Positions 1-11,870 of a DNA stretch of 64,000 bases are shown one piece after another (positions within the stretch are counted from its first letter, which is position 1; each line of letters opens with the position of its first letter). The translations under genes and the position numbers were made by a program. The notes under the pieces were generated by a model. It worked only from the letters and a program-made list of their open reading frames with translations, was not told the DNA's origin and did no database searches. The DNA is from Daucus carota subsp. sativus. Its lineage: Eukaryota; Streptophyta; Magnoliopsida; Apiales; Apiaceae. The DNA lies in NCBI RefSeq assembly GCF_001625215.2, contig NC_030385.2:7495135-7559134 (forward strand), read 5' to 3'.

Positions 1-104
1 AGGTAATTATCAAAAGTTTTTGGAATTATTTTGGTGTGAGTCTTGGTATCGTTATTTGGTTTTCTTTCTCTCGAATTACATGTGTGTAAATAATACTCTT
101 GTAG

Positions 105-2688
105 GTCTGGATAAAGTGAAGACACAGTATGTGACAATACACACACTTCAAAAAGATCAAAAGAATAAGAAAAAAGAAGCTCATGAGGACTTGAATTTAA
201 TTGGTAATGAGAAGGTGCAATCTCCACCAGAAATTGAGGGAGATGACATCAACAAGAAGAAAACTACTAAAGCTGCTGAATTGGTTGTTAATGAGGAGAA
301 TGTGGAATCTGCTGCGCACATTGAGGTTTACGGAAAAAGCAAGAAAAAACTTACCAAAAAGGCGAGTTTATTGATAAAACACATCTCTGACATATATTAT
401 TGTATATTATATATGATCATGCAACAACTAATCATGTGTAATTTATTTAGGATATTCTTGCTGATTTTGAAGAAAAAAGAAAGAAGAGAGTCGCTGAAAA
501 CAATCAAATGTTGGAACGACTGAGAATAAAGAAATTGAAAGCTGATCTTGAAGATCAAAAAACAAAAAAGAAAAAAGTAGAAGAAGATATTGGCAATATA
601 TCAGACCTAGAATTTGATCGAGAGTATGTGTCGGGACAGGATAGCCTCCCAACTAGTGAAGAGGAGCAACCGGCGAAGGTTTGTATAACTTATTCAAGTA
701 TTAATTCAAGCTTTGCAATTAATATTATATATAGAAGTTTAATATATGATTCTGAATTAATTAGCGGACCAAAAAAGCTCCATCAGTGAAGGTTGCCACC
801 AAACCACCGACAACTCGTTCAAAAACGGCACAAAAGGCTGCTGATGAGGGTAAACAGGTGCATTTTTCTTGCATTTTAATTTTCTTTTTTTTTTGTGCAT
901 TTTAAGTTCATATTTTCTCCATTTTATGTTCTATTTTTCCCAATTTATTTCATATTTTCTGTAATTTAGGTTAATTTCACAATTTTTTGAGTTTATATAC
1001 TTTATAAACTTTTTTGCAAGGTTAATGATGAAGTGGCAGTACCACCTCCCCCCCAGCTACCTAGTACTCTCCAAGAATTGAAGCAGATAAAGAGGGCGTA
1101 CAGTAATGATGGAGTTGGAACCATGGAGGCATTTGTAAAGATGAGACAAAGCCTCAAGGAAAAGGAACAAGAAGCAGCTAGCAATGCAGAGGACAATGAT
1201 GCTGAGGTAAATAAGGAACCAACAGATGGCAAGGTTCCAGCTGAAGGTATGTTTTTGATCCTTAAGTTGTGGTAGAAATTTCAATTATATATATATATAT
1301 ATATATATATATGACTAATCCTATATAAAAATGGTGTTTAATTACTTTGAAATATATATATCAAGGTGAAACTAAAGTTGCAAGGCGTAGAGGACCTACG
1401 AAAATGAGTTCTGTTTTTACGAGAAAATTGGAAGAAAGACCACATCTGATCCTAAATCATGAGTTGCAACCTGTGCATGAAGATAGTAAAATAAGATCAG
1501 AATTTGGCAGTTTTTTGGGGACAATAGGGAGACAATGTGTACCCCTAGATTATGTCAACTGGAGCCGAGTTCCCGAAACAGAGAAGAATGGTTGGTGGGA
1601 GTTTGTCAAGGTCAAAACCACACATACTACAAATTATCTTTAAATTACATGTTTAGATTATGCAGCTTATGAAAATAATGTTGGTACATAATCTGTTTTG
1701 TTATGTTTCATATGTAGACAAAGTATGTCATTCCGGAGGAGGGAAAAGATTGGGTTTTAAAGACCATTTGTGATGCGTGGAGGATGTACAAAAGCCGTTT
1801 TAAGGCCGAATATTATACCAAATATGACAATGATGAGGAGAGGTTGAAGAGAAGGCCGCAGTCAATTCCTCTTGAGAAATTCAAGATTTTGCTACAATAT
1901 TGGGGTGATGAAAAAATTAAGTCTACTGCTGTAAAAAATGCAAATAACCGAAGAAGGGTTATTGATACGCACACTGCTGGCCGTACATCATTTGCACAAA
2001 TCAGGAACGACATGGTATGCTCCTGGATCTTAATTAATTATATATCATTTTTTATCATTATTAAATATGTTTTGTACTTGTTAATTATTATTTGTTAATT
2101 TATGTCAGAAAAAGGTCCAGTCGACCCCTGATACACCCACAAAGGCAGACATTTACCCTAAAACACGCAAAGGTCATGAAAAGAAGGTCAGGAGTAATAT
2201 TTTTTCTAGTATTGTTAATTAGGAATGTACGTATGATCAATATCTTGAATTTGTACATGTGTGTGTAAACACTTATTTATTGTTCATATTTTGATTATTT
2301 GTAGACTACTAAAAATGCCGAGGGAAATGATAATGAGGAGGAAGCAGATGCAGATGCAGATGCAGAAGATAAGGCCGAAGAAGCAGCAAAGACAATTGTT
2401 GAAATAGATTTTGCAGCTCATGGACCAAACTGGCTTGTTGGGAGGAGCGGAAGAACAAGCAAAACACGGAATATCACAACACATGAAAGCAGAAAAGCTG
2501 AGGAATTAGCAACTCTGAGAAAGGAAATAGCTGCTGAAATGGAGGATAAGCTTAATAAAAAGTTGAAGACAATCCTCGAACATTTGGCTGAGAAAAACCC
2601 ATCGCTGCATATAAATGTCGATGAACTATGTGCAAGTGGTCAGAGTGAGGAGTCAGAGGATGAGAGCGATGCAGCTGCTGATTCTTAA
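105..2688 (+). CDS. TNPA-like plant transposase-associated protein (Ptta/En/Spm, Transposase_24 type), 5' partial
   Basis: Eight exons join in frame: 105-361, 451-678, 765-857, 1021-1246, 1366-1610, 1718-2014, 2109-2186 and 2305-2688, about 600 residues to the TAA at 2686-2688. The gene starts left of the window; bases 1-2 may be the end of the previous exon. The N-terminal part is Lys/Glu-rich with a likely coiled coil in the second exon. The middle has the family pattern (EFGSFLGTIGR, then WVLKTICDAWRMYKSRFK, then TPTKADIYPKTRKG). The last exon has WLVGRSG followed by another helical Glu/Lys-rich segment. By family knowledge, such proteins bind the subterminal repeats of CACTA elements; DNA binding here is inferred. 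The first intron appears to use a GC donor (AAG|GCGAGT at 359-366). No frameshift is seen, so the protein may still be made. Confidence 0.8.
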
Positions 2689-2979
2689 TCAGCTACTATA
2701 TTCCAGACTTGGCCTATTTTGATGTCAAAATATTTGATGTAATTAACCTACGTACTTAGACTATTTCTAGTAGTTCTAGACTTGTGATGGCCTTTTAATT
2801 TGATGTAGTACTGATATTGCACTTGGTTGGCTGTGGTTGTTTAGGACTTAGTTTGTAGTTATGGAGTTGTGGTAGTTGTGGTTGGTAACAGTCTCAGTAC
2901 TGTTTTTGGGATTTATTGTGTTGTTGAACCTTTATTGGTGGATTGCTATATTTTGAAAATGGTCATGTCAATTTTTTTT

Positions 2980-3391
2980 TAACCAGACTGTTGCAATATA
3001 TGTTTTTAATGTTGCATTAGAGAATAATTTTATAATTGAAAATCATTTAAATATCAATGCATTTGGTACAAAAGATGTTGCCATAGGTTGTATATGGCAA
3101 TGCTTAATTATAAGAAAGTGTTGCAATCCTTTGTTGCAATAAAATCACAACCAACTGCAATGAGTAAGTACCATTGCTATATAGGACAATTTTGTTGCAA
3201 TATGTTGTTGTTGCAATGATAATAGCATGTTGCAATACAGGTGTAAATCATTGCATAAAGTACCCTATGCCAACGGGAGCAAAGTTAACGGTGATTTTTT
3301 TGAAAACTGTTGCAATAAACTCTACTGCAATGCTTTTTCGTCATATGGCAACTATTTTTAGTGGTTGCGATATCCAATCTATGGTGTAGTG
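2980..3391 (+). repeat. CACTA subterminal repeat array
   Basis: At least a dozen copies of TTGCAAT, GTTGCAA, ACTGCAATG, ATTGCNA and GGCAA-type words lie in both orientations between about 2990 and 3370, finishing in the TAGTG terminus. Arrays like this are the binding sites of TNPA-class proteins in En/Spm elements. Binding by the protein encoded just upstream is inference. Confidence 0.75.
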
Positions 3392-3392
3392 T

Positions 3393-6300
3393 GCAGCCAG
3401 GGTTTGGGAGACTAAATCTGAAAAGAAATACTTGATACAGTTTCTCATGGGGCTTCACTCTAGTTACACTGCTGCAAGGGGACAGATCCTTATGATGAAC
3501 CCATGGCCCACTGTGAGTCAAGCTTTTATGCTGCTTAAACAAGAAGAAAAACAGAGGCAGACCCCTCTTTCTTCTGTTTCACCTGTTGCTATGATGGTTA
3601 ACATGTCCAAATCATCTGGTGACTACATCCAGAATAAGTTTAGTGATCGTCCTTCACATCCTGTTCAAGAATGCACTCATTGTCACTTGAAAGGTCACAC
3701 TAAAGAAAAATGTTACAAGTTGATTGGGTATCCTGCTGATCATCCCAATCACCCCAACAACAGGACTAAACGCAAATTTGCTCCTAACAACAAGGCTAAA
3801 CCTGCTGCTTTACAAGTTTCTTCTGAATCTCAGGCTGATGCAAATATCAATCCTCCAGCTGACTCATTCTCCACTAAAATGGATGCTATTCAGAGTCAAT
3901 TGAACTCCCTCATGAAGTGTTTCAATGAATCTCAAAGCAGTTCATCCACTACTCCCTCTGGCTCCACACAGTACAGTCTTGCAACGCACTTTGCAGGTAC
4001 TGCTTTCTCTATGTTTTCCTCCATACATATCCCTGATAATGTTTGGGTTTTGGATACGGGGGCCACGAACCATATGTGCTGTAATGCTAAGTACATGACT
4101 AATGTTACAGTACTGTCTACACCTTTGACTGTCAAATTCCCAAATGGACAAACTGCCCTTGTCACTCACATAGGCTCTGTCTATTTTCATGTGCTGTCTA
4201 TATCTGTCCCAGATGTACTCTTTATCCCTTCATTCACGTTCAATTTACTATCTGTCAGTAAATTGTCTTCACAAATCAATTCCACAATACATTTTACTTC
4301 CAATTCTTGTTATGTGCAGGACCAATACCAGATGAGGGAATTGGTTCTTGGTAATCTAGTTGATGGCTTATATCAGTTACTCAACCTACCCACATCTTCT
4401 TCCCCTACTGCTCTTGCTACTCAGATTTCAGAGTTCTCAGTGTGGCACAAATGTCTTGGCCACATACCACCATTTGTTTTGTCTAAAATTCCTAGTTTAG
4501 ACATACAATGTACTGTTGATAAATGTAATCCTTGTGTTGTATGCCCACTGGCTAAACAATGTCGACTGCCGTTTTCTAGTAGTACTTCTAATGCTGCTAA
4601 ACCATTTGATCTTGTCCATTGTGACATTTGGGGACCGTATCGAGTCTCTTCTTATAATAGTTGTCGCTATTTTCTCACGCTTGTTGATGATTTTACTCGT
4701 GGTTTGTGGACTATTCTTCTACCAACTAAACAGCATGCTAATCAATCTCTAAAGGATTTCTTCTATTATGTTCATACTCAATTCTCTACAACCATTAAGT
4801 GTCTCCGGACAGATAATGGTGGAGAGTTTATGAGTCACAATTTATCCACCTTCTTACTGTCACAAGCTACTATTCACCAGACCTCTTGTTCATACACTCC
4901 ACAACAAAACGGGAGAGTCGAACGAAAACATAGAAATCTTTTAGAGATGTCACGAGCTTTGATGTTTCAAGCTCAGTTGCCTAGTGCGTTTTGGAGTGAC
5001 TGCATTCTCACCTCCACATATTTGATTAACAGAATACCAACTACTGTGTTGGGTTTTGTTTCTCCGTATGAAAAGTTGTTCAACAAATCACCATCATATG
5101 ATCACCTACGTGCTTTTGGTTGTCTTGCACATATGACTTTACATGATGCAGACAAATTTTTCCCCCGTGCTATGCCCACCGTTTTTCTTGGATACTCCAT
5201 GACACAAAAAGGGTATAAACTATATAATCCAGTTACCCATCAGTTTCACGTTAGTCGTCATGTAGTCTTTAATGAATCTGTATTTCCTTTTCACACAGCA
5301 CCACATAGAACAGTTCCTTTTACACCTCCAGATCATGTCTTCAATGACACTCTTGAGTTGTCTACTCCTCTTGATACATTCACAGAGGCTACTACTGATA
5401 CTACAAGTACAGACACATCTAATACTACTGATAATCCTACTGATCCTGTGTCTCCTACTGTTGTGACTACTGATACTGCACAAAGTGAATCTATTCCATC
5501 TGATGTTCCTGATGAACTTCATCCTACTGTTGCTCCTACTCGTTTTTCTTCCAGACGACGAGTAGAGCCTATCTGGATGAAGAACTATGCAGTTCCTAAG
5601 CCCTCTGCTTCTGCTAACACAGCAGAAGCCATCCTTCTAGATTGTCCAATTGATGCTGACAAGTATGATTTCAGCAAATATACTCCTTCCAGTCCAATTT
5701 TTGCTTGTTCTGTTAGCAGCAAGGATGTTATTCCTGAGCCTTACAATTACAATCAAGCTCTAAAAGATCAACGTTGGATTGATGCCATGAACAAGGAGCT
5801 TCATGCTCTGGAAACTAACAATACTTGGCAATTAGTTTCTCCCCCTGCAAACAAGAAGGTCGTTGCTTGTAAATGGATTTTTAGAGTCAAATACTTGCCT
5901 GATGGTTCTTTAGATAAGTTCAAGGCACGTCTTGTTGCCAAGGGATATACTCAAATTGAGGGTCAAGATTACCATAACACGTTTTCACCTGTAGCTAAAA
6001 TGGCTACTGTCCGCACTGTTTTGGCACTAGCAACTGTGAAAGATTGGGATATACACCAGCTTGACGTTAATAACGCGTTCCTCCATGGTGAATTATCTGA
6101 AGAAGTTTATATGGAGCTTCCTCAAGGACACCCTATGCATGGTTCTGGACTGGTTTGTCGCTTAATCAAGTCTATATACGGTTTGAAACAAGCTTCTCGA
6201 GTATGGTTCGAGAAACTTGCTTCAGTTTTGCTTGATCTTGGCTTTACACAGACAGTTGCTGATTACTCATTGTTTGTTTACAAAACAGATGATGTTTTTG

Positions 6301-7338
6301 TGGCTGCTTTAGTTTATGTCGACGACATACTTCTTACAGGAAACAGTACTGAGTTCATTACTCATGTCAAAACTGTTCTCCACTCAACTTTTACCATTAA
6401 AGATTTAGGCTTGGCCAAGTATTACCTAGGCCTTGAGATTCACAGAACTCCAGAAGGTCTATACCTTCATCAGCATAAGTTCATCCATGACCTCCTTGTA
6501 GAAGCAGGATTGGAACATTGCAAACCTCTATCACTGCCTATTGATCGCACTGTGAAGCTCTCACCTACAGAGGGTGAACTCTTATCTGAACCAACCGTTT
6601 ATCGGAAATTCGTGGGTAAATTGCTTTACTTAACAGTTTCAAGGTCTGACATCACTTATGCAGTCCACCATTTGAGTCAATTTTTATAAAACCCTCGAGT
6701 TCCTCACATGATGACAGTACAACGTGTTCTACGTTATCTTAAAGGAACGCCATATCAAGGTCTATCACATGATGACAGTACAACGTGTTCTACGTTATCT
6801 TAAAGGAACGCCATATCAAGGTCTATTCTATTCTGCCAACACAACCCTCAAACTTGAAGCATATTGTGATAGTGATTGGGGGTCTACTCTGGATTCTTCT
6901 GGTATGTTGAAGAGCATTACTGGCATGTGCCTAACTCTGGGCTCTTTCCTCATCAACTGGCATTCTTCCAAACAAAAGGTTGTTTCTCGCTCGACAGCTG
7001 AGGCCGAATTGCGTGCTCTTGCAGACACCACTTGTGAAGTCTCTTGGTTTAATCTGCTGCTAAGTGAGCTACAAGTACCCCAGACTTTACCAGTTGTCGT
7101 CTACATTGATAATCAGGCTGCACTGGATATTGCTGCAGATCCTGTGTTTCACCCACAAACAAAGCACTTTGCTTTGGATTGTCATTTTGTTCGACAACAA
7201 GTTCAATCTACACTTATTCATCCTCGATATCTGCCCAGTGCATCTCAGTTGGCTGATATTTTCACCAAAGGTTTAAGCCGAACAGCTCATTGGCATTTGT
7301 TATCCAGATTGAATGTTCTACCACCACCTTCAATCTGA
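3393..7338 (+). pseudogene. Copia gag-pol, broken
   Basis: The frame is open from the CACTA junction: gag helix with FLMGLHSSY and a QEEKQRQ end, a CCHC zinc knuckle (CTHCHLKGHTKEKC, near 3673), aspartic protease with DTGA (near 4050), GAG-pre-integrase, integrase with a DNGGEF segment (near 4814) and PQQNGRVERKHRN, reverse transcriptase with YVDDILLTG (near 6318), and RNase H with Copia-type ADIFTKGL near the end. The long frame stops at TAA 6687-6689, at SQFL*NPRVPH, probably from a CAA or CAG codon. A 61-bp tandem duplication then shifts the frame before RNase H resumes to the stop at 7336-7338. Two lesions mean this copy cannot make a full polyprotein. Confidence 0.9.
6704..6825 (+). repeat. 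61-bp perfect tandem duplication in Copia pol
   Basis: 6704-6764 is repeated without visible change at 6765-6825. Because 61 is not a multiple of 3, it shifts the frame between reverse transcriptase and RNase H. The lack of divergence suggests that the duplication is recent compared with the element. Confidence 0.92.
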
Positions 7339-7346
7339 AGGGGGGC

Positions 7347-7565
7347 TATTACACCATTGCTTATCACCACCATTGCTTATCACCAGAGCACCACTTGTTC
7401 ATATCACCCAGCTGCTTATCGTAACTGATTTGTAACAGAATCTTGTATATAGTGCGCACCACTTGTAGTTGTTAGATTCATTTCTTTACTTTTCTGTTTT
7501 TCTCTCTGTAACAAACACTGTATCTTCTTCAAGAATGTAAATACAAAAGCTTAGTTCAGTTCATC
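7347..7565 (+). repeat. Copia 3' LTR (short)
   Basis: A purine tract (GAAGGGGGG, 7337-7345) follows the pol stop. The LTR starts at 7347 with TATTAC, probably a mutated TGTTAC. A TATA-like TTGTATATAG (7442-7451) and a possible poly(A) region (AATGTAAATA) lie inside. The right end is uncertain and is placed at the CA around 7562-7565. Without the 5' LTR the boundary and target duplication cannot be confirmed. Confidence 0.6.
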
Positions 7566-8930
7566 AATGGAGTTTGCAGCAACTTAAGATATATAAGTCA
7601 TTGAAATTTCTACCATACTTTTATAACTATGGAGATAATTTGAATCTGTAACAAAAATAAGTTCGAATGATTGTAGCTAGTGTTCAATGTCTAACAGAAC
7701 ATCAATTTCGCTGAGGTGTCGCATAAACAATTTCATTATTTTGTTCAAGATTTTAATTTATTCTTTATTAATAGTTTTAGAAATTATTTATTTAATTATA
7801 TGTTTATATTTCCGTCTTAACATTTTATGAATAATTAATAACTTTAAATCTATATGATCTTAGTTTAAAATATTCTTTGACGTAAATAATTTAATTAATT
7901 ATATAAGTTATTTTGTTATATTTGGATTTATAATTATGTATCCATATAATTTATTATATTTGTATTTATTGGAACTCAAGTAAAATTTATATTATTTTGT
8001 ATACATCTTTTTGATCAAATACAAAACTATAAAAATTTAAATAATTAACATGTTAAAAAAAATATAAAACCTCAAATTTTATTGAATGTTTAAGTTTGTT
8101 AATAATTGTAATTACACATTTGAATATACACTAACATATAATGTTCGGATCTTAATATTTAATAATTTTAGTATTGCATGATTTTGTTTAGGATATATAT
8201 TTGTGCTATAATATTATATAAAATCATGTACATAGCATGTGTAAATACTTAATATATTAACATTATTTATTTATAGATTATAATATTTAAAATCATAAAT
8301 ATCTTCATTTGTTTTAGTGAAAAATAATATTAAAATATATATTTTTTTACAAATTAGTGTCCGAAAATTAATACAATATATTAAAAATATTATAACAACT
8401 ACATTTATAAATTGTATTGTACTAAGAAAAATTATGATTTTCTTTTATAAGTTATAAATTTTAATTGCTTAATATGAAATTTAAGTTTATAGTTATTATT
8501 TAAATAACATATTCAAATTCATATTATTTTTTCAAAAATTAAAAGAATATAGTAAACCCCATGTGCATATTCCTAATTAATTATAGAAAATATAATTTAG
8601 TTAATTGTCGTGTTATATTCATTCAAACTCAATCTAGCAAGTGAGACCACCTAATAGCCTAATTCATAATTAACAAAGAGGAAACTAGCTTTAAATCGGA
8701 ACAATCCTAAACGCAACTACTTATGCCTTTTTTTGGTTTTTATGCGAATATATTGTACCTTCAGAGTCAAACTTGATGACAACCGCTACCAAATACAGTC
8801 TGATATTAAGATTTCTTGTTTTACTGCTTTGACATATTTCAGACACTCTGAATTAACTAATAGATATTATAAAAAGAATATAAATATAAGTATTTTATAT
8901 TAAAATATACTCTGTAATTTTAATATTACG
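7566..8930. other. AT-rich intergenic DNA, no gene seen
   Basis: Very AT-rich and full of stops in all frames. I see no repeat boundaries, splice-like coding segments or recognisable element ends in this stretch. Confidence 0.6.
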
Positions 8931-9700
8931 TATTCATGTTCCGGATAATTTCGGGTAACCCAAATTCAATCCAAAATTGACCTTTCTCCGGGTTGATTTT
9001 GGGTCAATCCGAACTATTGAAAAACTCCAACCTGAATTCAGACTTTACAGGTCGAATTTGTGTCGGATTGTCACCCCTGCTTTCCTAGCCCACCCTCTCA
9101 CCATCCTTTTCTTTTTCGCCTCTCGCACTCTTTCTCTCTCTAACCGTCGGTTTGGATTCGGTTATAATTGGCACAGTTTTATTTACTAAACCGACAATCA
9201 TAAAATTAAGAAACAACATACGAACGGAGAAAAATTAATACCCGTAATTTACAATTAATAATTATTACAGCAGTGGATTTTAAACTTTCAACACAACTGG
9301 ATGCATTGAAAACATTTTAAGGGTTTTGGCTTTGGAGTCCGTCAGGACTTGGACCAATTGTATATGCACCAGAAGGCCAATCTCAATTTACAAGTTGATG
9401 TTATAGACTTATATGTGTTCTTCATATATTCGAACAGTTTAATAATTTTTAAATACAATATAGATTGTATATTTATTATATTATGTATTATATATTTTGT
9501 ATTTAATTACTATTTGAATAATCGGTTCGGTTTGATTTTTTTTGGTTCGGTTGGGAGGTACAACCGGAATCCGACCATTTAAATCGGATTGGTTTTTTAT
9601 TTTTCGATTTCAGTTCGGATCGGTCTTCTCCAGGTTTTTTCAGTTTCGTTTCGGTTTCGGTTTCAAATCGGTTTCTTGCTCCGCCCTACTGTAAACAACC
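8931..9700. repeat. Degenerate CGGTT/CGGGTT-rich intergenic repeat
   Basis: Short words such as TCGGTTCGG, GGTTTCGGTTT and AACCGGAATCCGACC recur near 9530-9690, and CGGGTTGATTTTGGGTC-like words near 8950-9070. Such segments are common in plant intergenic DNA and are probably transposon remnants. No coding content or clear termini were found. Confidence 0.45.
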
Positions 9701-10250
9701 CAATCAACACAGACAAAGATGACAACGGCCGTGTTGGAATAGAAGACTGTGTCTTGGGTGGCTACGGCGAATATCGAGAAATCATCTAGGGAGATCTGGT
9801 GCCCAAAGTTGACCCAGGAGTGGACGAGACGGCGAGTGCTGGTGGTGATGGGGAAGAAGGTGTCACTTGTGCAAGAACGTTGATCGGTGCTGGCGGAAAT
9901 GTTGACGACGCCGAAGTGGGTGAAAGTGGTGGAGATGACTGGATTATCAAGCACAGAGTATATGAAGTTTTTGGAGAACATTGAATTATCAAGCAGGGAG
10001 TAGGTTAAGTTGGTGGAGACGACTGAATCATCAAGCAGATAGACGACCGAGTTATCAAGCATGAAGTATGTGAAGTTGGTGGAGACTACTGAATTATCAA
10101 ACAAGATATATAACTGAATTCTCAGCTTGTAGCACTTTGTAGCTGCTTTTAATTGGTTGCTTTTAGTTAGTTTCACGGTTGCTTTTAGTTAGTTTCGCGG
10201 TTACTTTTAGTTGATTTCATGATTATTTTTGTGATATTAGTATTGGAACG
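9701..10250. repeat. Degenerate minisatellite and short tandem repeats
   Basis: Between 9925 and 10110 a phrase built on GTTGGTGGAGACGACTGAAT followed by ATCAAGCA recurs about five times with changes. From about 10140 to 10215 a TTTTAGTTAGTTTC-GCGGTTGC unit recurs three to four times. The minus strand stays open over 9640-10176 and gives a repetitive peptide built on LDNSVVSTN. I read this as a repeat-driven open frame, not a gene. The block 9712-9900 is richer in GC and could be a captured fragment of unknown source. Confidence 0.5.
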
Positions 10251-10545
10251 TAGGAGCACTCATTTTTCGACATTTGCAACTTATTATATAATTAAATGTA
10301 ATTTTTAATAGATTTTTTAAATGTATATTTGTGGTTGCGTATATGATTGCAATCAGATATGGTTACAAATACAACTTCCGTATTTTTACAATATATTTTA
10401 AAAGATAATATTTTTGCAATATGTTTTTAAAAAAATGATTGTACTTTTGCAAAAAGTTATTCCAGTTTTCGATATTTATGAAAAAACGCAATATAATATC
10501 GGCATTCATAATTACGGGAATCAATATACTTATATAAAGGAGAAG

Positions 10546-11500
10546 CGAGGGGCGTGTAGGTGGCGCCTCTCACATCGCTCCGTTCTATTTTTCTAATTTT
10601 TTGGAATTTTTGGATGAAAAATATTAAAAATTAGAACTACCTTTTTTAGTTTCTGGTATATTAGAAGCAAGTTTCAGAATCTGATTTTGTTTCAGATTAT
10701 TTATGGAATATGGTAGCTTGAAAGTTTTAATCTGATTTTGTTTCAGATTATTTAATTATAGGAAAGACAGATTATTTATAGAATATAGTTACTTGAAAAT
10801 TTTAATCTGATTTTGTTCAGATTATTTAATTATGGGAAAGAGTAGGTGGCGCCTATCACATCGCTCCGTTCTATTTTTCTAATTTTTTGGAATTTTTGGA
10901 TAAAGAAGAAGCGAGGGGCGTGTAGGTGGCGCCTCTAACATCGCTCCGTTCTATTTTTCTAATTTTCTGGAATTTTTGGATGAAAAAATTAAAAATTAGA
11001 ACTACCTTTTTTAGTTTCGGGTATATTAGAAGCAAGTTTCAGAATCTGATTTTGTTTCAGATTATTTATGGAATATGGTAGCTTGAAAGTTTTAATCTGA
11101 TTTTGTTTCAGATTATTTAATTATAGGAAAGACAGATTATTTATAGAATATAGTTACTTGAAGATTTTAATCTGATTTTGTTCAGATTATTTATTTAATT
11201 ATGGGAAAGAGTAGGTGGCGTCTCTCACATCGCTCCGTTCTATTTTTCTAATTTTCTGGAATTTTTGGATGAAAAATATTAAAAATTAGAACTACCTTTT
11301 TTAGTTTCGGGTATATTAGAAGCAAGTTTCAGAATCTGATTTTGTTTCAGATTATTTATGGAATATGGTAGCTTGAAAGTTTTAATCTGATTTTGTTTCA
11401 GATTATTTAATTATAGGAAAGACAGATTATTTATAGAATATAGTTACTTGAAAATTTTAATCTGATTTTGTTCAGATTATTTAATTATGGGAAAAAGTAG
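10546..11500 (+). repeat. Tandem units inside the fold-back element
   Basis: The body starting TTAGAACTACCTTTTTTAG occurs at about 10631, 10996 and 11286, giving spacings near 365 and 290 bp. Each body contains several copies of CTGATTTTGTTTCAGATTAT. Arm copies (GTAGGTGGCGCCTCTCACAT or close variants) precede or separate them at about 10557, 10843, 10921 and 11211. The copies differ by few bases, so amplification was recent or is being homogenised. Confidence 0.75.
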
Positions 11501-11514
11501 CAAACAAGTCTCTC

Positions 11515-11610
11515 TGCACCTATAAATACCCGTATCGATCGTAGAGTTTTGGATCATCTAAACACAACCTCCTCTCTCAATACCACAAACCTACCTGATA
11601 GTTCTCTTAC
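11515..11610 (+). promoter_or_regulatory. Promoter-like core inside the fold-back element
   Basis: CCTATAAATACCCG (TATA motif near 11520-11527) is followed about 45 bp later by a CA/CT-rich stretch (ACACAACCTCCTCTCTC) resembling a plant 5' leader. It is unlike the flanking repeats and could be a captured promoter. No open frame follows before the next arm, so activity is a guess. Confidence 0.3.
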
Positions 11611-11870
11611 TCGATTTTTAAAGGAGAAGCGAGGGGCGTGTAGGTGGCCCCTCTCACATCGCTCCGTTCTATTTTTCTAATTTTCTGAAATTTTGGATGA
11701 AAAATATCAAAAATTAGAAATATCTTTCTAATATACCCAAAACTAAAAAAAGTAGTTGTAATTTTTGATATTTTTCATCCAAAAATTCCAGAAATTTAGA
11801 AAAATAGAACGGAGCGATGTGAGAGACGCCACATACATGCCCCTCGCTTCTCCTTTATATAAGTATATTG

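Larger units (their letters stand above)
1..3391 (+). mobile_element. CACTA (En/Spm-type) DNA transposon, right part
   Basis: The segment ends at 3387-3391 with TAGTG, the complement of the CACTA terminus. Read inward from that end the complement begins CACTACACCATAGATTGG. The last ~400 bases are dense in short TTGCAAT/ATTGCAA motifs, as expected of CACTA subterminal repeats. Upstream lies a spliced gene with a plant TNPA/Transposase_24-like protein. To the right, the sequence passes directly into a Copia gag reading frame, so the CACTA element is inserted in that gag. The candidate 3-bp target duplication at the right side is TGC (3392-3394); its partner lies off the left edge. The left terminus and any TNPD-type transposase gene are outside the window, so autonomy cannot be judged. 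Confidence 0.85.
3392..7565 (+). mobile_element. Ty1/Copia LTR retrotransposon, right part, interrupted by the CACTA element
   Basis: Domain order is gag, zinc knuckle, protease, integrase, reverse transcriptase, RNase H, then a purine-rich tract and a short LTR, which is the Copia order. The 5' end is not a simple truncation. The gag frame begins exactly where the CACTA terminus ends, so the 5' LTR and the N-terminal part of gag are expected beyond the left end of the transposon, outside the window. The element is decayed: an in-frame stop, a frameshifting tandem duplication and an altered LTR start. Confidence 0.88.

Noticed and set aside
3932-5522. Minus-strand and out-of-frame open frames across the Copia region
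   Set aside because: They are shadows of the gag-pol frame and match no protein pattern.
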